A program made the translations under genes and the position numbers. From Adineta steineri (Eukaryota; Rotifera; Eurotatoria; Adinetida; Adinetidae): a stretch of DNA of 64,000 nt. The stretch's first letter is position 1, and each line of letters starts with the position of its first letter. The notes beneath the pieces were generated by a model. The model was given only the letters and a program-made list of their open reading frames with translations, was not told where the DNA came from and searched no databases. Positions 34,476 through 46,326 of this stretch are shown here, piece after piece. The stretch covers positions 194,580-258,579 of the forward strand of contig CAJNOI010000001.1 of assembly GCA_905250115.1 (NCBI GenBank), given 5' to 3'.

Positions 34476-34653
34476 ATGGCTCATAAAAATAGGTATTTTA
34501 ATATTTATCTCTGTACTTAAAGAATTGAACGTTTAGAAAAACTGTTGATAACGAACAAGAAATTGAAGAAACTATCAATAATAAAGAATATCTACGTAGT
34601 AGTGAAGAAAATGATGAGAATTATCAAAAGAGTGATTATAAAATGTTAGGATA
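34476..34653 (+). pseudogene. orphan first two exons of a lost gene
   Basis: A TATATATATATATATA tract (34413-34428) lies ~50 bp before an ATG at 34476. A 17-nt exon (MAHKN) ends at a GTATTT donor. An acceptor GTTTAG restarts at 34537, giving an acidic, Asn/Glu-rich stretch (KTVDNEQEIEETINNKEYLR) that ends at a consensus GTAAGT donor (34654). This looks like the cytoplasmic N-terminus of a longer protein, but no further exon is visible before 35.2 kb. Read through, it stops at TAG. It is likely a 5' fragment left after deletion. Confidence 0.35.
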
Positions 34654-35247
34654 GTAAGTATAAGTACGACAAGAATATAGAAACTATTCTATATGTACTC
34701 TTTAAACCTTTTATGAACTCAAAATTTGCTGTACTAAACGTTATCAAATTAAAATATGCTAAATTTTTTACATCGAAAATTTTACGAAACAACATTCATT
34801 AGATTCAATCAATGTCATATTAAAATATTATCTTCAAATGTAATAAATTCGTTATTCATATTCTTAAAAGATAAATATGTTGCTGGTTGTTGCATTAATC
34901 GAAATAAATGCATTTGATATTATATATTTAAATTTTCGATATATTTTTTTCCTATTCATTCTTGTTTAACTATTGTTAAGAGAAACGTTAAATTCAATTT
35001 TATTTGATTTTATGTCGTAGAACGCTTGATCATATTCTACAATATAAAGAAAGTCTATAAAGTCTTGTGAATTAGATTTCTTTGCATTTACGTAATTAGC
35101 GATTTATCGTCAGCATATCAATATGAATAGAATGCTCTCTAACAAGATTCAATATAATAAAAAAATAAATTATTAAAAGAGACAATAAAGATCTATAGTT
35201 CATAAAAGATATTGATCTTCAAATAGAATGAATAGTGATATTGAGTT
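34654..35247. other. AT-rich, no coding signal
   Basis: I see nothing beyond AT-rich sequence between the orphan exons and the 3' end of the FG-GAP gene. Confidence 0.5.
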
Positions 35248-38200
35248 TTATATAGTGCACGCGTTCAGTTTAATACCAATATTATTAGAAAGTGTATTAA
35301 TTATGCCAATATCCACCATTTTGTCATTATTAAAATCGTCAATGATTACTGAAGCTGGATCTACATCAGCTTGACGATCGGTATTTATCTTAAAAGTTCC
35401 ATCACCATAGCCCACCAACGTTTTAAAAGTATTCTGAATATAATTGGTCACTAGAAGATCTAGTTTTGTATCATTGTTAAAATCTAATGCAACAATAGCA
35501 TAAGGAGATCCACCAACAATATAATTTTTCATAGTTGAAAAACTACCATCTGCGTTTCCAAGAAATATTGACAAACTAGCACTGAGATAGTTAGTCACTA
35601 TTAAATCTAAATTGTTATCATTATTAAAATCATTTAATACAGCAGAAATTGGTGTATCACCAACTGTATAGTTCATATATGATCGAAAGATTCCAGTTCT
35701 ATTGTTAAGAAGGACACTTACGCTATTATTACCTTTGTTAATTATAACTAGATCTTGTATACCATCCTTGTCTAGATCACCTGCCAACATAAATGATGGA
35801 GCTTTTCCAACCGTATAAGTCTTTTGAAGTTGAAAGAAACCATTTGAATCACCTAATAGAATACTGATAGAGTTGTTGTCTTGATTCACCACAGCTAAAT
35901 CTAATATATTATCATTATTGAGATAATTTGCTAAGACAAATACAGGCTTCCAGCCAGTGTTGATTGTTCGTCGTGCTTGAAAGATTCGATTAACATCACT
36001 AAGCATTAAACTTATGGAATTATCAGCTTGATTAACTATCGCCAGATCAAGCCTTAAATCATTATTAAAATCAGCTGATACGAGAAAAATAGGATTTATA
36101 CTAGTTCCATATCCAAGTAGATGTTGAAAGGTTCCACTGCCATTTCCAATTAATAAGCTGATAGTATTGTCATTAAAACAAGCTATTGCTAGATCAAGTT
36201 GTCCATCGAAATTAAAATCACCCGATACAATTGATGTTGGAGAGAGACCAACTGTATAACTAATATTATTAGCGAATAATCCATTTGACTGACCAAATAG
36301 AATAGTGATAGAGTTATTGAAACAATTAGAAATTACTAAATCAATGAAAGTATCATTATTGACATCAGCCGATATTATATAACATATTCCATAACTAATT
36401 ATATACTTCTGACCGGATTTAAAAATACCATTTTGAGATCCAAACAATATATTAACAGTACCACTATTGTAGCTGACTACTGCTAGATCAAGATTACCAT
36501 CTTTATTAAAATCATTTGATGTAATTGAATATGGATTTTGTTCAACAAAATAGCTTTGTGAAGATGTAAAATTACCATCTCCATTCCCGAATAGTACGAT
36601 AACAGTATTGTTGAATTGGCTAACAACAGCTAAATCTAGTTTCTTGTCTTTGTTGAAATCCATTGATATGATCGAGTATGGAATAACACTAATGTTGAAT
36701 GTTATCGTATTGCTAAAGCTTCCTGCTTGATTACCAAATAATATAGTGATACTGCTATCGCCTGCATTACAGACGGCAACATCTGATTTGTTATCGTTAT
36801 TAAAATCACCTGCTATCAATGAAATGGGATTGCTGCCAACTGAAGTAAATTTTGCACGTTGAAAGATTCCATATCCATTATTGGACAATAGGCCAATATT
36901 ATTATCAGCATAATTGACCACTATGACATCCGGACTAATTCTACCAGAAAAATTACCACCTACGATCGACATCGGTATGTTACCAGTTAAATAACTTGCT
37001 TGAGTTGGAAATGTTTTATCTTTATTACCAAGAAGAATGCTTACACATCCTTCATTATAGTCAGTAATTGCTAGATCCACAATAGTATCGTTATTAAAAT
37101 CATTCGCTGTTATATAACTTGGTTGACTACCAGTGCCATACCTTGGATTTATTGGAAAAGATGTATTGTAGTCGCCGAATAATACACTAATAGTACTCTC
37201 AACGTAATTTGCTACTGCAATGTCTACCACACCATCATGATCAATATCACCTGATGTAATAGATACCGGCGCATTACCAACAGGATATACCTGTGGTGAT
37301 TGGAAAGTACCATTACCTATACCATACAATATATTGATAGCATTTACTCCATAGTTAGTCACTGCTAAATCTCTAATGTTATCATTATTAAAATTATCTG
37401 ATATGATACTATATGGAGTTTGACCAGCACTATAAATTACTTGAGGTTGAAAGGTTCGATTTCCACCAGCAATTAGTATGCTGATTGTATTATCTAAATA
37501 GTTTGCTATAGCCAGATCCAAAATGGAGTCATTATTAAAGTCATATGTGGTCAGACTACGTGGACTATTACCAACAGAATATATCCTTTGTGGTTCAAAA
37601 CTACCATTTCCATACCCAAACAAGATACTGATGGATGCAGCATTATAGTTAACTGTTGCCAGATCGAGATGACTATCATTATCAAAATCATTTGCTATGC
37701 CACCTCTTGGATATAAACCAACTTGAAACGTTTGTGGAGGCATCAAACCTACATTTTCTCCATTCATATATCCAAAAAGTATGCCGACAGAGTTATCACC
37801 AGTATTAACAACAGCAAGATCAGGTAGGCCATCATTATTGAAGTTTCCTGCTAATACTGTGATTGGATTATGACCAACAGAGTAAACTTGTTGCGATGTA
37901 AATTTTCCAAATCCGATTCCAATAAGAATACTAATAGTATTATCAACACTGTTGACTACTGCTAAGTCTTGTGTACCATCAAGATTGAAATCACCTATAG
38001 TTATAGATTGTGGTCGATTACCAACTATATTAGTAATTCTTTCTTGAAAAGTACTGTCACCATTACCGAGTCGCACACCGACACTATTATCACCCTCACA
38101 CACTATTATGAAATCTAATGAACGATCATTATTCAAATCGTAAAATATTAGTGAGACAGGTTGTGGATGATTTTTAACTTTGGACTGCGATGGAAAATTC

Positions 38201-38635
38201 CCTTGTCCATCACCATATAATACAACAATTTCGTCATCTTGTTGATTTGCTACGATGATATCTAAGTTCGTATCGTTATCGAATGTGCCCACTATGCCAG
38301 AAATTGGAAAGTTACCAGTTTGAAAGAAATCTATAGTTCCTAGATATGGTGTTGTGCATACTTGAACTAGAATAAACCAATAGAAAGTAGTGATTAAGAT
38401 CAAGATCATGAAATCACTGATCACTTACCACTCTTTGCAGATTTTAATCCCATAACAACACCAATAATAGCTGCTGTAATAATTGTTATAATTGACAAAA
38501 CCAATGGAATAGCAAATCTTTTCTTTTTATACCATGGACGTCTTCAAATATATCACAAAAGAAGTTACATAAAAATAATCCTCTGAAAATGACAGATATA
38601 ACTAGACTTACTTTAGTTTTGGAAAATATGTGCAC
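35248..38635 (-). CDS. membrane-anchored FG-GAP/VCBS repeat protein (5' end unresolved)
   Basis: The gene has one large exon (38366-35248) plus two small upstream exons (38541-38429 and 38635-38612) in phase. The small exon encodes a basic stretch then a transmembrane helix (FAIPLVLSIITIITAAIIGV), giving a type-II-like anchor. The large exon holds about 20 tandem repeats of ~48 residues with the FG-GAP/VCBS pattern (DFNNDxxLDLAVxNxxDNSI...ILFGxGxGxF), including calcium-binding-like DxNxDxxxD loops and many N-glycosylation sequons. This predicts an extracellular beta-propeller array. Such proteins are abundant in bdelloids and resemble bacterial surface proteins, so horizontal origin is plausible. 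No start ATG is found: the first exon needs two nucleotides from an exon further upstream, within or beyond the ART gene. Confidence 0.85.
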
Positions 38636-38655
38636 CTAAATTAAAACCGATATTC

Positions 38656-39789
38656 CTATTCATAAGAAATAATTAAAAATTCATGTACAATACCTTCATA
38701 TGGTGGTTGTAATAAAATATCTTTAGGTGTCTCTTGTTTCAGATGAACGATATTAAGATCAGGTGCTGGACTAAAGAGTGATTGTACAACCATATAAGTA
38801 CCAGGAAGAAGAAGAAGTTCATCTTCAGTAACAAAATGTGAATGTGCTTTAATAGTTCGACCATTTAGAGCTTCGACAGAAAATAGAGTTCGACTTCCAC
38901 TAGCACCCAAATACATGTTATTTTCTAGTACAGTTAATTCAGTTGTAGTAGATGAAAATGCCCACCAAGTGACAGGAGTGCCAGGTGGAAACTCTGCACT
39001 CAAATCTTTTGTTACTCCTCTCCAAACAGTACAAGGAGGAACACATGGAAGTTTGACAAGAGCAGTGATGAATAACTTCATATATTTGTGGTAAGGTATA
39101 AGTTTTTCACGAGGTTGAGTTTTAAGAGTATAATTAAGCGATGAATACAGACTTCGATGTGGTCGATCCCATTCAATCGTATATAAACGAATAGCAGCAC
39201 TTTCATCAACAGTAAGATTATCAAGTGGTGGTGAAGGTGTTTCTTCTAATGCTAATTGAACATAAAATGATATATTATGTAGAATATCATTAAGAGGAGC
39301 ACATGCTTCAGCAAGTGGTAAAAGTGGTTCATTAGCATATTCAATTATAGGTTCTGACGGTTCTATTTCATCAGGAGTACTGGTATCTGTTAGTTTTTGT
39401 CCTGTTCCATTAGATTCTCCTCTCCGTTGATCAGTGTCAGCAGAGTCTTCATTGAAATTATTTGCATCTTTTTCTAATAGTTCTGGTAAGAATTCTGAAT
39501 TTCGACCACGTGTATCTTTATCATCGACATTTTGATATGTTACATTCATCAAAAGACTTGATGGATCACCAATGACTTTAACTGATCTCTTTTTTGATTT
39601 TCCTCGATATCGTATTGATTCATTATCAGTTCCAATTGCAGTTAATTCTGTTTGTATACGAACATTTCTGTTAAATTTAGGTTGTCGATAATTTATCTGT
39701 TCATCATTGAATGGAATTCATGTTTCCGTCATGTTATGTATGGGAACATTTCTGTTTGATATTATTCGTTGTTGTGAATAGTTGTTCAT
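38656..39789 (-). CDS. mono-ADP-ribosyltransferase (R-S-E type), internal TGA near N-terminus
   Basis: Uninterrupted coding runs from the ATG at 39552 to the stop at 38656 (298 aa). The ART core is intact: VWRGVTKD (Arg178), WWAFSSTTTE (Ser200/201) and TEDELLLLPG (E-x-E, Glu243/Glu245), counted from 39552. The N-terminal ~120 residues are acidic and disordered. The same frame is open for 79 further codons upstream to an ATG at 39789, except for one TGA (39720-39718). That upstream part is protein-like (NRNVRIQTELTAIGTDNES). So either translation starts internally, a small intron removes the TGA, or the gene carries a nonsense mutation. No signal peptide was seen. The stop is only 20 bp before the first FG-GAP exon. 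Confidence 0.75.
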
Positions 39790-41502
39790 ATTTCTTTAAT
39801 TTTTAGAATGAATATTGATAATCTATAACAAAAGATAAAGCATTCATTTGAAATATTATTACTGTCTTTCGAGATAGAAATAAAATCATATAATTAAACT
39901 TGACGATTCATTATACCAGAGTAAAACAAAAAAAAAATCATTATTTTTCTTACTTTGTAGGAAAATGATAAAATATAATTAAAAAATTATATTGATATTA
40001 TCAGTCGAATAAAGCAGCTACTGAAATGTTTTTTCTTATATGGTAATCATAACTTTGTATAATATTCACCAATAGAGAACATTTAATAATGATTGACGTG
40101 AAAAATGATTGGGTGTGTGTAGTTAGTTATGTAAAAAAATAAAAAACTACATTACGAAAAAAAAGGTGTATTTGATTTTTTTTTCTCATAATACAGTGAT
40201 GGCTAAGCCTAGATAACGTATGTATCATACTGATAAAATCAATATATTATATTCTAATACATGCATGTATGTATAGGTTGTGTTTTTATTGACAAGCGTT
40301 AATGCGCTTTACCTGTAATTACAATATAGAGGTAGATAAAGAAAAATATATGTGAGAAACAATTGTCTATAGAGAGCACGTGCGATTGCGAATGCTTGTA
40401 TTCACTAGTTTATTTTGTGTGATTTTAGCTGATTTATTATATATGATAAAATTTATTTCACTTTTTTTCATTCGTACGATTGCGAAAAGACGTATTTTTC
40501 TCGTTACACTTCAATTACATATATGATCTACGTAAATACATGTCATGAGTCACCTGAAGATTTATTCATTATACCAAAAATATAAAAAATGATATAATTT
40601 CTAATAGAAAATTTGATAATGAGTTCTGAAACATAAGCAAATATGTGCACAATGCAATAGAAATAGGTAAATGGTAAATAATTTAAATATTAATGATAAC
40701 AGAATATCGTTATCAAACAGTTACAATTAAATGCTATCGTAAAATAAAATTTTTTTTAATGAAAATGTATCGTATAATAAACTATTATCAAGAAGGAAAA
40801 AGCTGATTTTTGACTGATTTAAATCATCTGGGTGTGGGTGTCGGTGTGGATGTTGTTTAATTAAGAAAAGATTCATCCACAGTCCATCCCTTAGTTTTAT
40901 CATCGCCATAATATAACAAATATGCTATGAAGTAATATTGTAGACTATATCAGTCAATAATTACTAATACAAGTCAATTTACAGGATATTATGTACAATA
41001 GAAGTGATAATATCTATTAATGAAAACTCTATGTATTGTATTTTGTTCACCATAAACATGTGGATTGTGTGATTGTGCTATTTTACTTTATGAATTTGAA
41101 TTCTTTTTAATGTTTTAAATGTTTTTTTTAACTACTTTCTTGGTTTGTTAATTATACAAAAAAAAGAAAGATTTTTCTATTTTGATGTAAATACGCTATT
41201 GTCATTAATGTCGTAGTGATTTATTTACATACACATAAATCACATAAACAGTAATAATGATTTGTTCCTGCATTAGATTTATCCTAATACGATATCATCG
41301 ATACATCCAAATTCGCTATAGAATACAAATCGCTTGAAATTTTCAAAGACAATTTTAATATACTCATAAACTCTATTACAGTATGTTGAAGCATAAAATT
41401 GTTGTTTGTTTTCCTTCAATGCAAATCAATTTTAAGATGCAATAGAAAAACATCGATCTATCTACTAAAGACAACAAATTGATCAAATGTTATTTTTGGA
41501 TT
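39790..41502. other. gene-poor AT-rich region
   Basis: It holds the 5' flank of the ART gene and one degenerate hairpin repeat (40826-40890). No exon-like stretch was found. Confidence 0.5.
40826..40890. repeat. TGTGGG-type hairpin repeat, copy 4 (degenerate)
   Basis: CTGGGTGTGGGTGTCGGTGTGGATG is followed by a weak CATCCACAGTCCATCCC arm. Confidence 0.55.
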
Positions 41503-41802
41503 TTATTTTATTATGGTTAAACTCGTATTAGTTTCATAATCTAAAGCAAGAAAAGAATAATATGAAAGATCAATTACTTGAAATGCAAAACTATCATTTT
41601 CATAATTATATATTAAGTTAAATGTCGAATCTTGTCGAAATAAAATTGATTGATTACTTTTTAATAATTTTAATCGACTAAATTCATAACGCAAACAGAA
41701 ACTAGATGATAATAAATATTTAAATGAGATATAAATTGATGAGGTATCTACTAAATCTAAACTTTTCTTCATAGAAAATAAAGTTTTATTTCTCTTAGAC
41801 AT
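41503..41802 (-). CDS. hypothetical protein (99 aa)
   Basis: A single open frame with mixed composition (FCLRYEFSRLKLLKSNQSIL, YNYENDSFAFQVIDLSYYSF), no signal peptide, no recognised domain. It is bounded on its 5' side by a hairpin repeat 20 bp upstream of the ATG. It may be a gene fragment or a chance ORF. Confidence 0.3.
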   Translation of the reverse strand: MSKRNKTLFSMKKSLDLVDTSSIYISFKYLLSSSFCLRYEFSRLKLLKSNQSILFRQDSTFNLIYNYENDSFAFQVIDLSYYSFLALDYETNTSLTIIK

Positions 41803-41821
41803 TGATACTGATATAGATAAA

Positions 41822-41884
41822 CTTGAGGGTGTGGGTGTGCGTGTATGTATCTTCTTTATTCACCCACCCACCCCCACCCTGAAG
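41822..41884. repeat. TGTGGG-type hairpin repeat, copy 5
   Basis: CTTGAGGGTGTGGGTGTGCGTG is opposed by CACCCACCCACCCCCACCCT across a loop of about 15-20 nt. Confidence 0.75.
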
Positions 41885-42351
41885 ACCCATGGGCCTGAAT
41901 CCTTTTAGATTTTTACTAGTTCTATTGAGGTCTACTTATAGTCGAAATATGAACTATATATCGAGGGAACACTCCGAGTAACTCCCTCTTTAGTGCCACT
42001 GGTTAAGTTTTTGAGAAGACTCAGCTCATTTTGACAAGAAATCGTGGTGCCGCCACGATGAAATGGCTATGGTAATGGCATAAATCACTGATACTCCTCT
42101 TCACTTGATCTATATTTACATATGTACGTATGTGTCTGTATTTATTTATAAGTGTGTTTTGTAGAGAGAACGCTCGTCGCCGTCAAAATATTTACATGCT
42201 TAAGTTATTGATAAAAAATGCAATGATAGAGATATGGTATGGCGTTATACGTCTTCGTTTATCTTATCAAAGACAAAAAAAGTTGGTTGTATTCTTCGAA
42301 ATGCTATCATATTTCATTATCTTTTAGTTAGTAGCGGTTCGTACCACGGCA

Positions 42352-43534
42352 ATGTCTACTGAAGGTATAATCTCTTTTATCGATGAAAATGTATCGTTTA
42401 GCATATTTACTCGGTGTTTTAGGCAAAAGTTCTCCAATGGAACATCGTTTAAAAGCTATTAAAAGTGAAGAAGCATGGAAAAATGCTGGGAAAAGACCTG
42501 GATTAGAAATATGGAGAATCGAAAACTTCAATGTTAAACCATGGCCTAAAAGTCAATATGGTATATATATATATATCGTATGTTTCTCGATGATCAAGAA
42601 TTTTTTTCATTTAGGATACTTTTACACGGGTGATTCGTATATCATTCTAAGTACGTATACAAGATCCGGTCAGAATAAGATTCGTTGGGATATACATTTT
42701 TGGTTGGGTAATGCCTCTACAGTCGATGAATGTGGAACAGCTGCTTATAAAGCTGTAGAACTAGACGATTATTTAGGAGGTGGTCCTATTCAGCATCGTG
42801 AAGTTGAAGGACATGAATCGCCGTTGTTCATGAGCTATTTTAATAATCAGATAAATATTTTCAATGGTGGTATCGAGAGTGGATTTAATAATGTTAAACC
42901 TGATGAATATCAACCTCGACTATTACATTTTAAAGGCAAAAAACATGTACGAATATCACAGGTTCCTCTCAATAGAGCATTTTTGAATTCTGGCGACGTA
43001 TTTGTCTTGGATACGGGTTTAATACTCTACCAATGGAACGGAAAAAAATCATCAGGTCAAGAGCGGTTAAAAGCAGCTTTTTATTGTCGAGCTCTAGATG
43101 AAGAACGACGAGGTTTACCAGAAGTTATTGTGTTAGAAGAGGGCGATCAAGATGAAAAGTTCTGGTCGTATTTAAAAGGTGGATATGGCAAAGTAAAGTC
43201 AGCAAACGAAGGTGGTGCAGACGATGAAATAAAATCGAATGAAAAACGGTTGTATCGTTTAAGTGATGCATCAGGGATGTTGAAATTTAGAAGAATAGCA
43301 ACTGGAGAAGATGTTCGACGAACATTACTAGATTCAAATGATGTTTTCATATTAGATATTGGCTCAGAAATAATTGTATGGGTTGGCAAAAATGCATCAA
43401 CAATGGAAAAGAAATCTGCAATGGATTTTGCGAAGAAATATTTGGTTAATAAGAATAAACCATCCAATTTGCCGATATCGAGAATTTTGGAAGGTGGAGA
43501 AAATGAAGTGTTTGAACATTCGCTTGATTTTTGA
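42352..43534 (+). CDS. three-repeat gelsolin-family actin regulator (severin/CapG type)
   Basis: Three exons (42352-42364, 42423-42560, 42615-43534) sum to 356 codons plus stop. The order and motifs are those of gelsolin repeats G1-G3: LEIWRIENFNVKPWP, FYTGDSYIIL, DIHFWLGNASTVDECGTAAY and KAVELDDYLGG in repeat 1; RISQVPLNRAFLNSGDVFVL and LILYQWNGKKSS in repeat 2; DVFILDIGSEIIVWVGKNAS in repeat 3. Three-repeat members cap or sever actin filaments in a calcium-dependent way. The length matches severin/fragmin/CapG. No signal peptide, so cytosolic. The 13-nt first exon (MSTE) is supported by an exact phase match. Confidence 0.92.
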
Positions 43535-43636
43535 TATGAGACAAGATTGCCATCTGTACTCCACTGGAACTTTTTCCCTTTCAAGCAGATATAAATTGCA
43601 TTTCGGTACAGATCATTAAATTAGCTAAATATATTT

Positions 43637-43770
43637 GTGAGTGTGGGTGTGGATGTGGGGTGAATGTAGATGAGTGTGAGTGGGTGTGAGTGGCGCTGTG
43701 GATTACATTAAATGCGAACCAAATAGACATACCTACACTTACGCTCTCAAATTCGTAGAGACTCTTTATT
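43637..43770. repeat. TGTGGG-type repeat, copy 6 (long, left border of duplication)
   Basis: GTGAGTGTGGGTGTGGATGTG continues through further TGAGTGTGAGTGGGTGTGAG units to ~43695. The opposing arm ACCTACACTTACGCTCTCAA is at 43731-43750. It lies ~100 bp after the gelsolin-family stop. Confidence 0.65.
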
Positions 43771-44000
43771 TTCTTTCCAACTGATAGTAATATTATTCAT
43801 CTTTAGAGGGTTTTTTCTCTGCTTGCGAGAGATAAGAAAAACCTTCATATATACGTCCGAGATAATGTTATATTAAAGAAAGAAACTTATAAATCTGCAT
43901 TCTCTCGTTCTGTTTAGCGATAAGAAACAGTATCTTTCTTTCGTCAAAGAACTTGCAAAACAAACATCAAACTTCTATAATTGAGGGTGAGGGTGGGTTA
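43697..44000 (+). repeat. direct duplication, copy A (partner 46340-46655)
   Basis: The segment from GTGGATTACATTAAATG to AACTTCTATAATTGAGGGTG recurs at 46340-46655 in the same orientation with modest divergence. A shared exact stretch is TTCATATATACGTCCGAGAT (and beyond). Both copies start and end in hairpin repeats. Confidence 0.85.
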
Positions 44001-44034
44001 GGATGCTTCTTCTTCATTCACACCCACACCCTCG
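43981..44034. repeat. TGTGGG-type hairpin repeat, copy 7
   Basis: TTGAGGGTGAGGGTGGGTTAGG is opposed by CACACCCACACCCTCGAA; it forms the right border of duplication copy A. Confidence 0.75.
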
Positions 44035-44931
44035 AAATGGATTGCTGCATTGGCATGGGTATCAGTTAAATTATTATCATTATGTAATGAAGAGCTAGAG
44101 GTCTATAAAATTATATAGATTCAGAAAAATGACCAATAAAACAACGAAAAAATATTTCAATACCTGTGTACAGTACTCATCCTTTCAGAATTGAGAATAG
44201 TTTGAAAGTTGAATTTATATGATGAGAACTACAGTTGAGCTCAAATAAAATGAGATCTTTGAAAACTATCGACATCTAGTACGTATGTTTTATCAAGCGT
44301 CAGATTTAATTTCCCCTGATTTTGACGTTCAAATCTTAAATATAACTGATAGATAAATATAGCATTAATTATTATTTAGTGTGCGTCTACTATTTCCTGC
44401 TAATTATGAGATGCTTGACTGTTGATTGGGCCATTCATATTATTTGTGAACGAAGGATGAAATGAATAAGGTATACGACAATTTTTTTTCCTGTTGTTCT
44501 GAGTAACGAGTCACAGAATGAGTGTGAATAATAGCGCACGGCTTAACTCCTATTTTTTTACGTCAAAAAACAAGAAACGCCCATACAGCGACTTTTCAAA
44601 AAGAATTGCGTTATTTAAATTTATATGCTACTGACGTAAAAAAGAGAAAAATAATATCTGTAAATGAAGGTGAATAATATTCTAATTTATTAATCTGGAG
44701 AAGACGTGATATTTAGTTCTTGAAAGAAACAACTTTTTGATGACGTCTGTTAGCTCGATATAAAAAGAATTTGACACATAGAAAAAATATTAAGCAAAGA
44801 AATAAATACTTGCCATTTTACTTTCATCCAAGACAAATAAGAATGACTGAATTTTTTTTAAAGGTAAGCTAAAACGAACTGAATTAAAAATATCCAATCT
44901 ATTTTAGTAAAATTATCGTTTCATTTTAAAA
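44035..44931. other. intergenic region upstream of arrestin gene
   Basis: No coding signal was seen. Confidence 0.45.
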
Positions 44932-45974
44932 ATGGGTGCTGATACAAGTCGTGCTGCTTCTAACATTACTATCCAATTTAACCAAGCACAACCTTTTAGA
45001 GCAGGTCAACACATAACAGGTACTGTAGCATTTAACAATACATTTGTAGACGATGTTAAAATTCAACGGATCTTTGCTGAATTTGTGGGCGAAGTTGTTT
45101 ATACAACTAAACAATACACTGGAAGTGGATACTACAATGTTAATCATTACGAACCTTTCTTTCAACAGTTACAATGTCTGCAAGAAAAACAAGTAATATA
45201 TGATTTATTTTCAAGAAAAATATAGTTTTCTTTTTTCTTCAGGATAGTTTTTCTCTTGAGAAAGGTTATATGTCATGGCCAATTTCCTTTTCTCTAGCTG
45301 ATTTTCTTCCGCCAATACTCAATCAACTGTCAAGTCATGGCCCGTATATTCATTATAAGGTTCGTGTTGTTTTCGAACGGCCAGAAAAACTTAAAAAGAA
45401 TGTTCACCAAGATTTTTTCGTCTTTGTCATTGCTAATCCATCATCTAACTTACATTCAACATATCTTCCGCTGGAAGCAACCAATAATAATCGTAGTGAT
45501 GTTACTTTTAAATCTGCTTTGGTTGATAGAAATGGTCCTCTTACACCTGGTGACATATTTCTGCTTAACGTTGAATTAGATAATCCAAAGCATACAACAA
45601 TCAAATCCGTATCTATTGATTTAGTACAGCATCGTACTATTGCTATGGGAGGTCACTGTGAATTAACTATTTTTCTATCGAAAATATCTCAATTGCAAGA
45701 ATTCTCTGGTGAACATTACCGTGAAACACTTAAATTAGCAATTCCTACGGATAACCGTATCGTTTCTTCGTTCCATTATATGTCACCAACATTCTCTAAT
45801 AAACCAATTGCTGTCGAATATATGATTAAAATCGAAGTGAAAGCCCATGGATTATTTAAGAATTTTATTGTAAATATTCCCATTGTTATACAGTCGACGC
45901 AGATGCACATGGAAATATCTAATCAAGAAGAAGAACAATTACCATCTTATGATGCAGCGATTGAAAAACAATAA
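44932..45974 (+). CDS. arrestin-domain protein (ARRDC / alpha-arrestin-like)
   Basis: Two exons (44932-45192 and 45243-45974) give 330 codons plus stop. The N-terminal arrestin fold shows FNQAQPFRAGQHITGTVAFN and KIQRIFAEFVGEVVY, with ISFSLADFLPPIL and the HYKVRVVFERP core strand. The C-terminal arrestin fold shows NRSDVTFKSALVDRNGPLTP and IKSVSIDLVQHRTIAM. The tail ends EEEQLPSYDAAIEKQ, a PSY variant of the PPxY motif by which alpha-arrestins recruit NEDD4-type ubiquitin ligases. Expected role: adaptor for ubiquitin-dependent trafficking of membrane proteins. The gene is bracketed by the two copies of a ~300-bp direct duplication. Confidence 0.85.
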
Positions 45975-46143
45975 CTTTTAGATACATTTATACGTTCATT
46001 AAATTTTAAAAACTATCGAATTTAAATATTAATAAAATTTGTATGAGTAAATTTATGAGTGATATCAATTTTGCGATGTCTTTTATATAATATATTATTC
46101 AAGATATACATATCAAGCATTTTCAAAAATAAGAAAAATCCTA

Positions 46144-46326
46144 TGAAATGGTTGATTTTTCATCTTTGGTTGTCATCTGAAGCTGACGAGCTTCAGAGTT
46201 ATACGTTCCAATACAAGTTTGAACTATTGTATCGAGTTGTTTCTCAAGTTCTGTAACCACATCTGCTGCTGGAATTTGCATTGTTTGATCATGAACAGAT
46301 TCTAAGCCGCCTGCAGTCGCCCGAAG
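46144..46326 (-). pseudogene. C-terminal gene fragment cut off at a telomere-like repeat
   Basis: An open frame with no start codon at its 5' edge runs minus-strand from 46326 to a TAG at 46144. It reads as normal protein (GGLESVHDQTMQIPAADVVT, ELEKQLDTIVQTCIGTYNSE) with coiled-coil character. At its 5' edge the sequence switches directly into the hairpin repeat starting TTGAGGGTGTGAG. The parent family is not recognised. This is a 3' gene relic. Confidence 0.5.
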
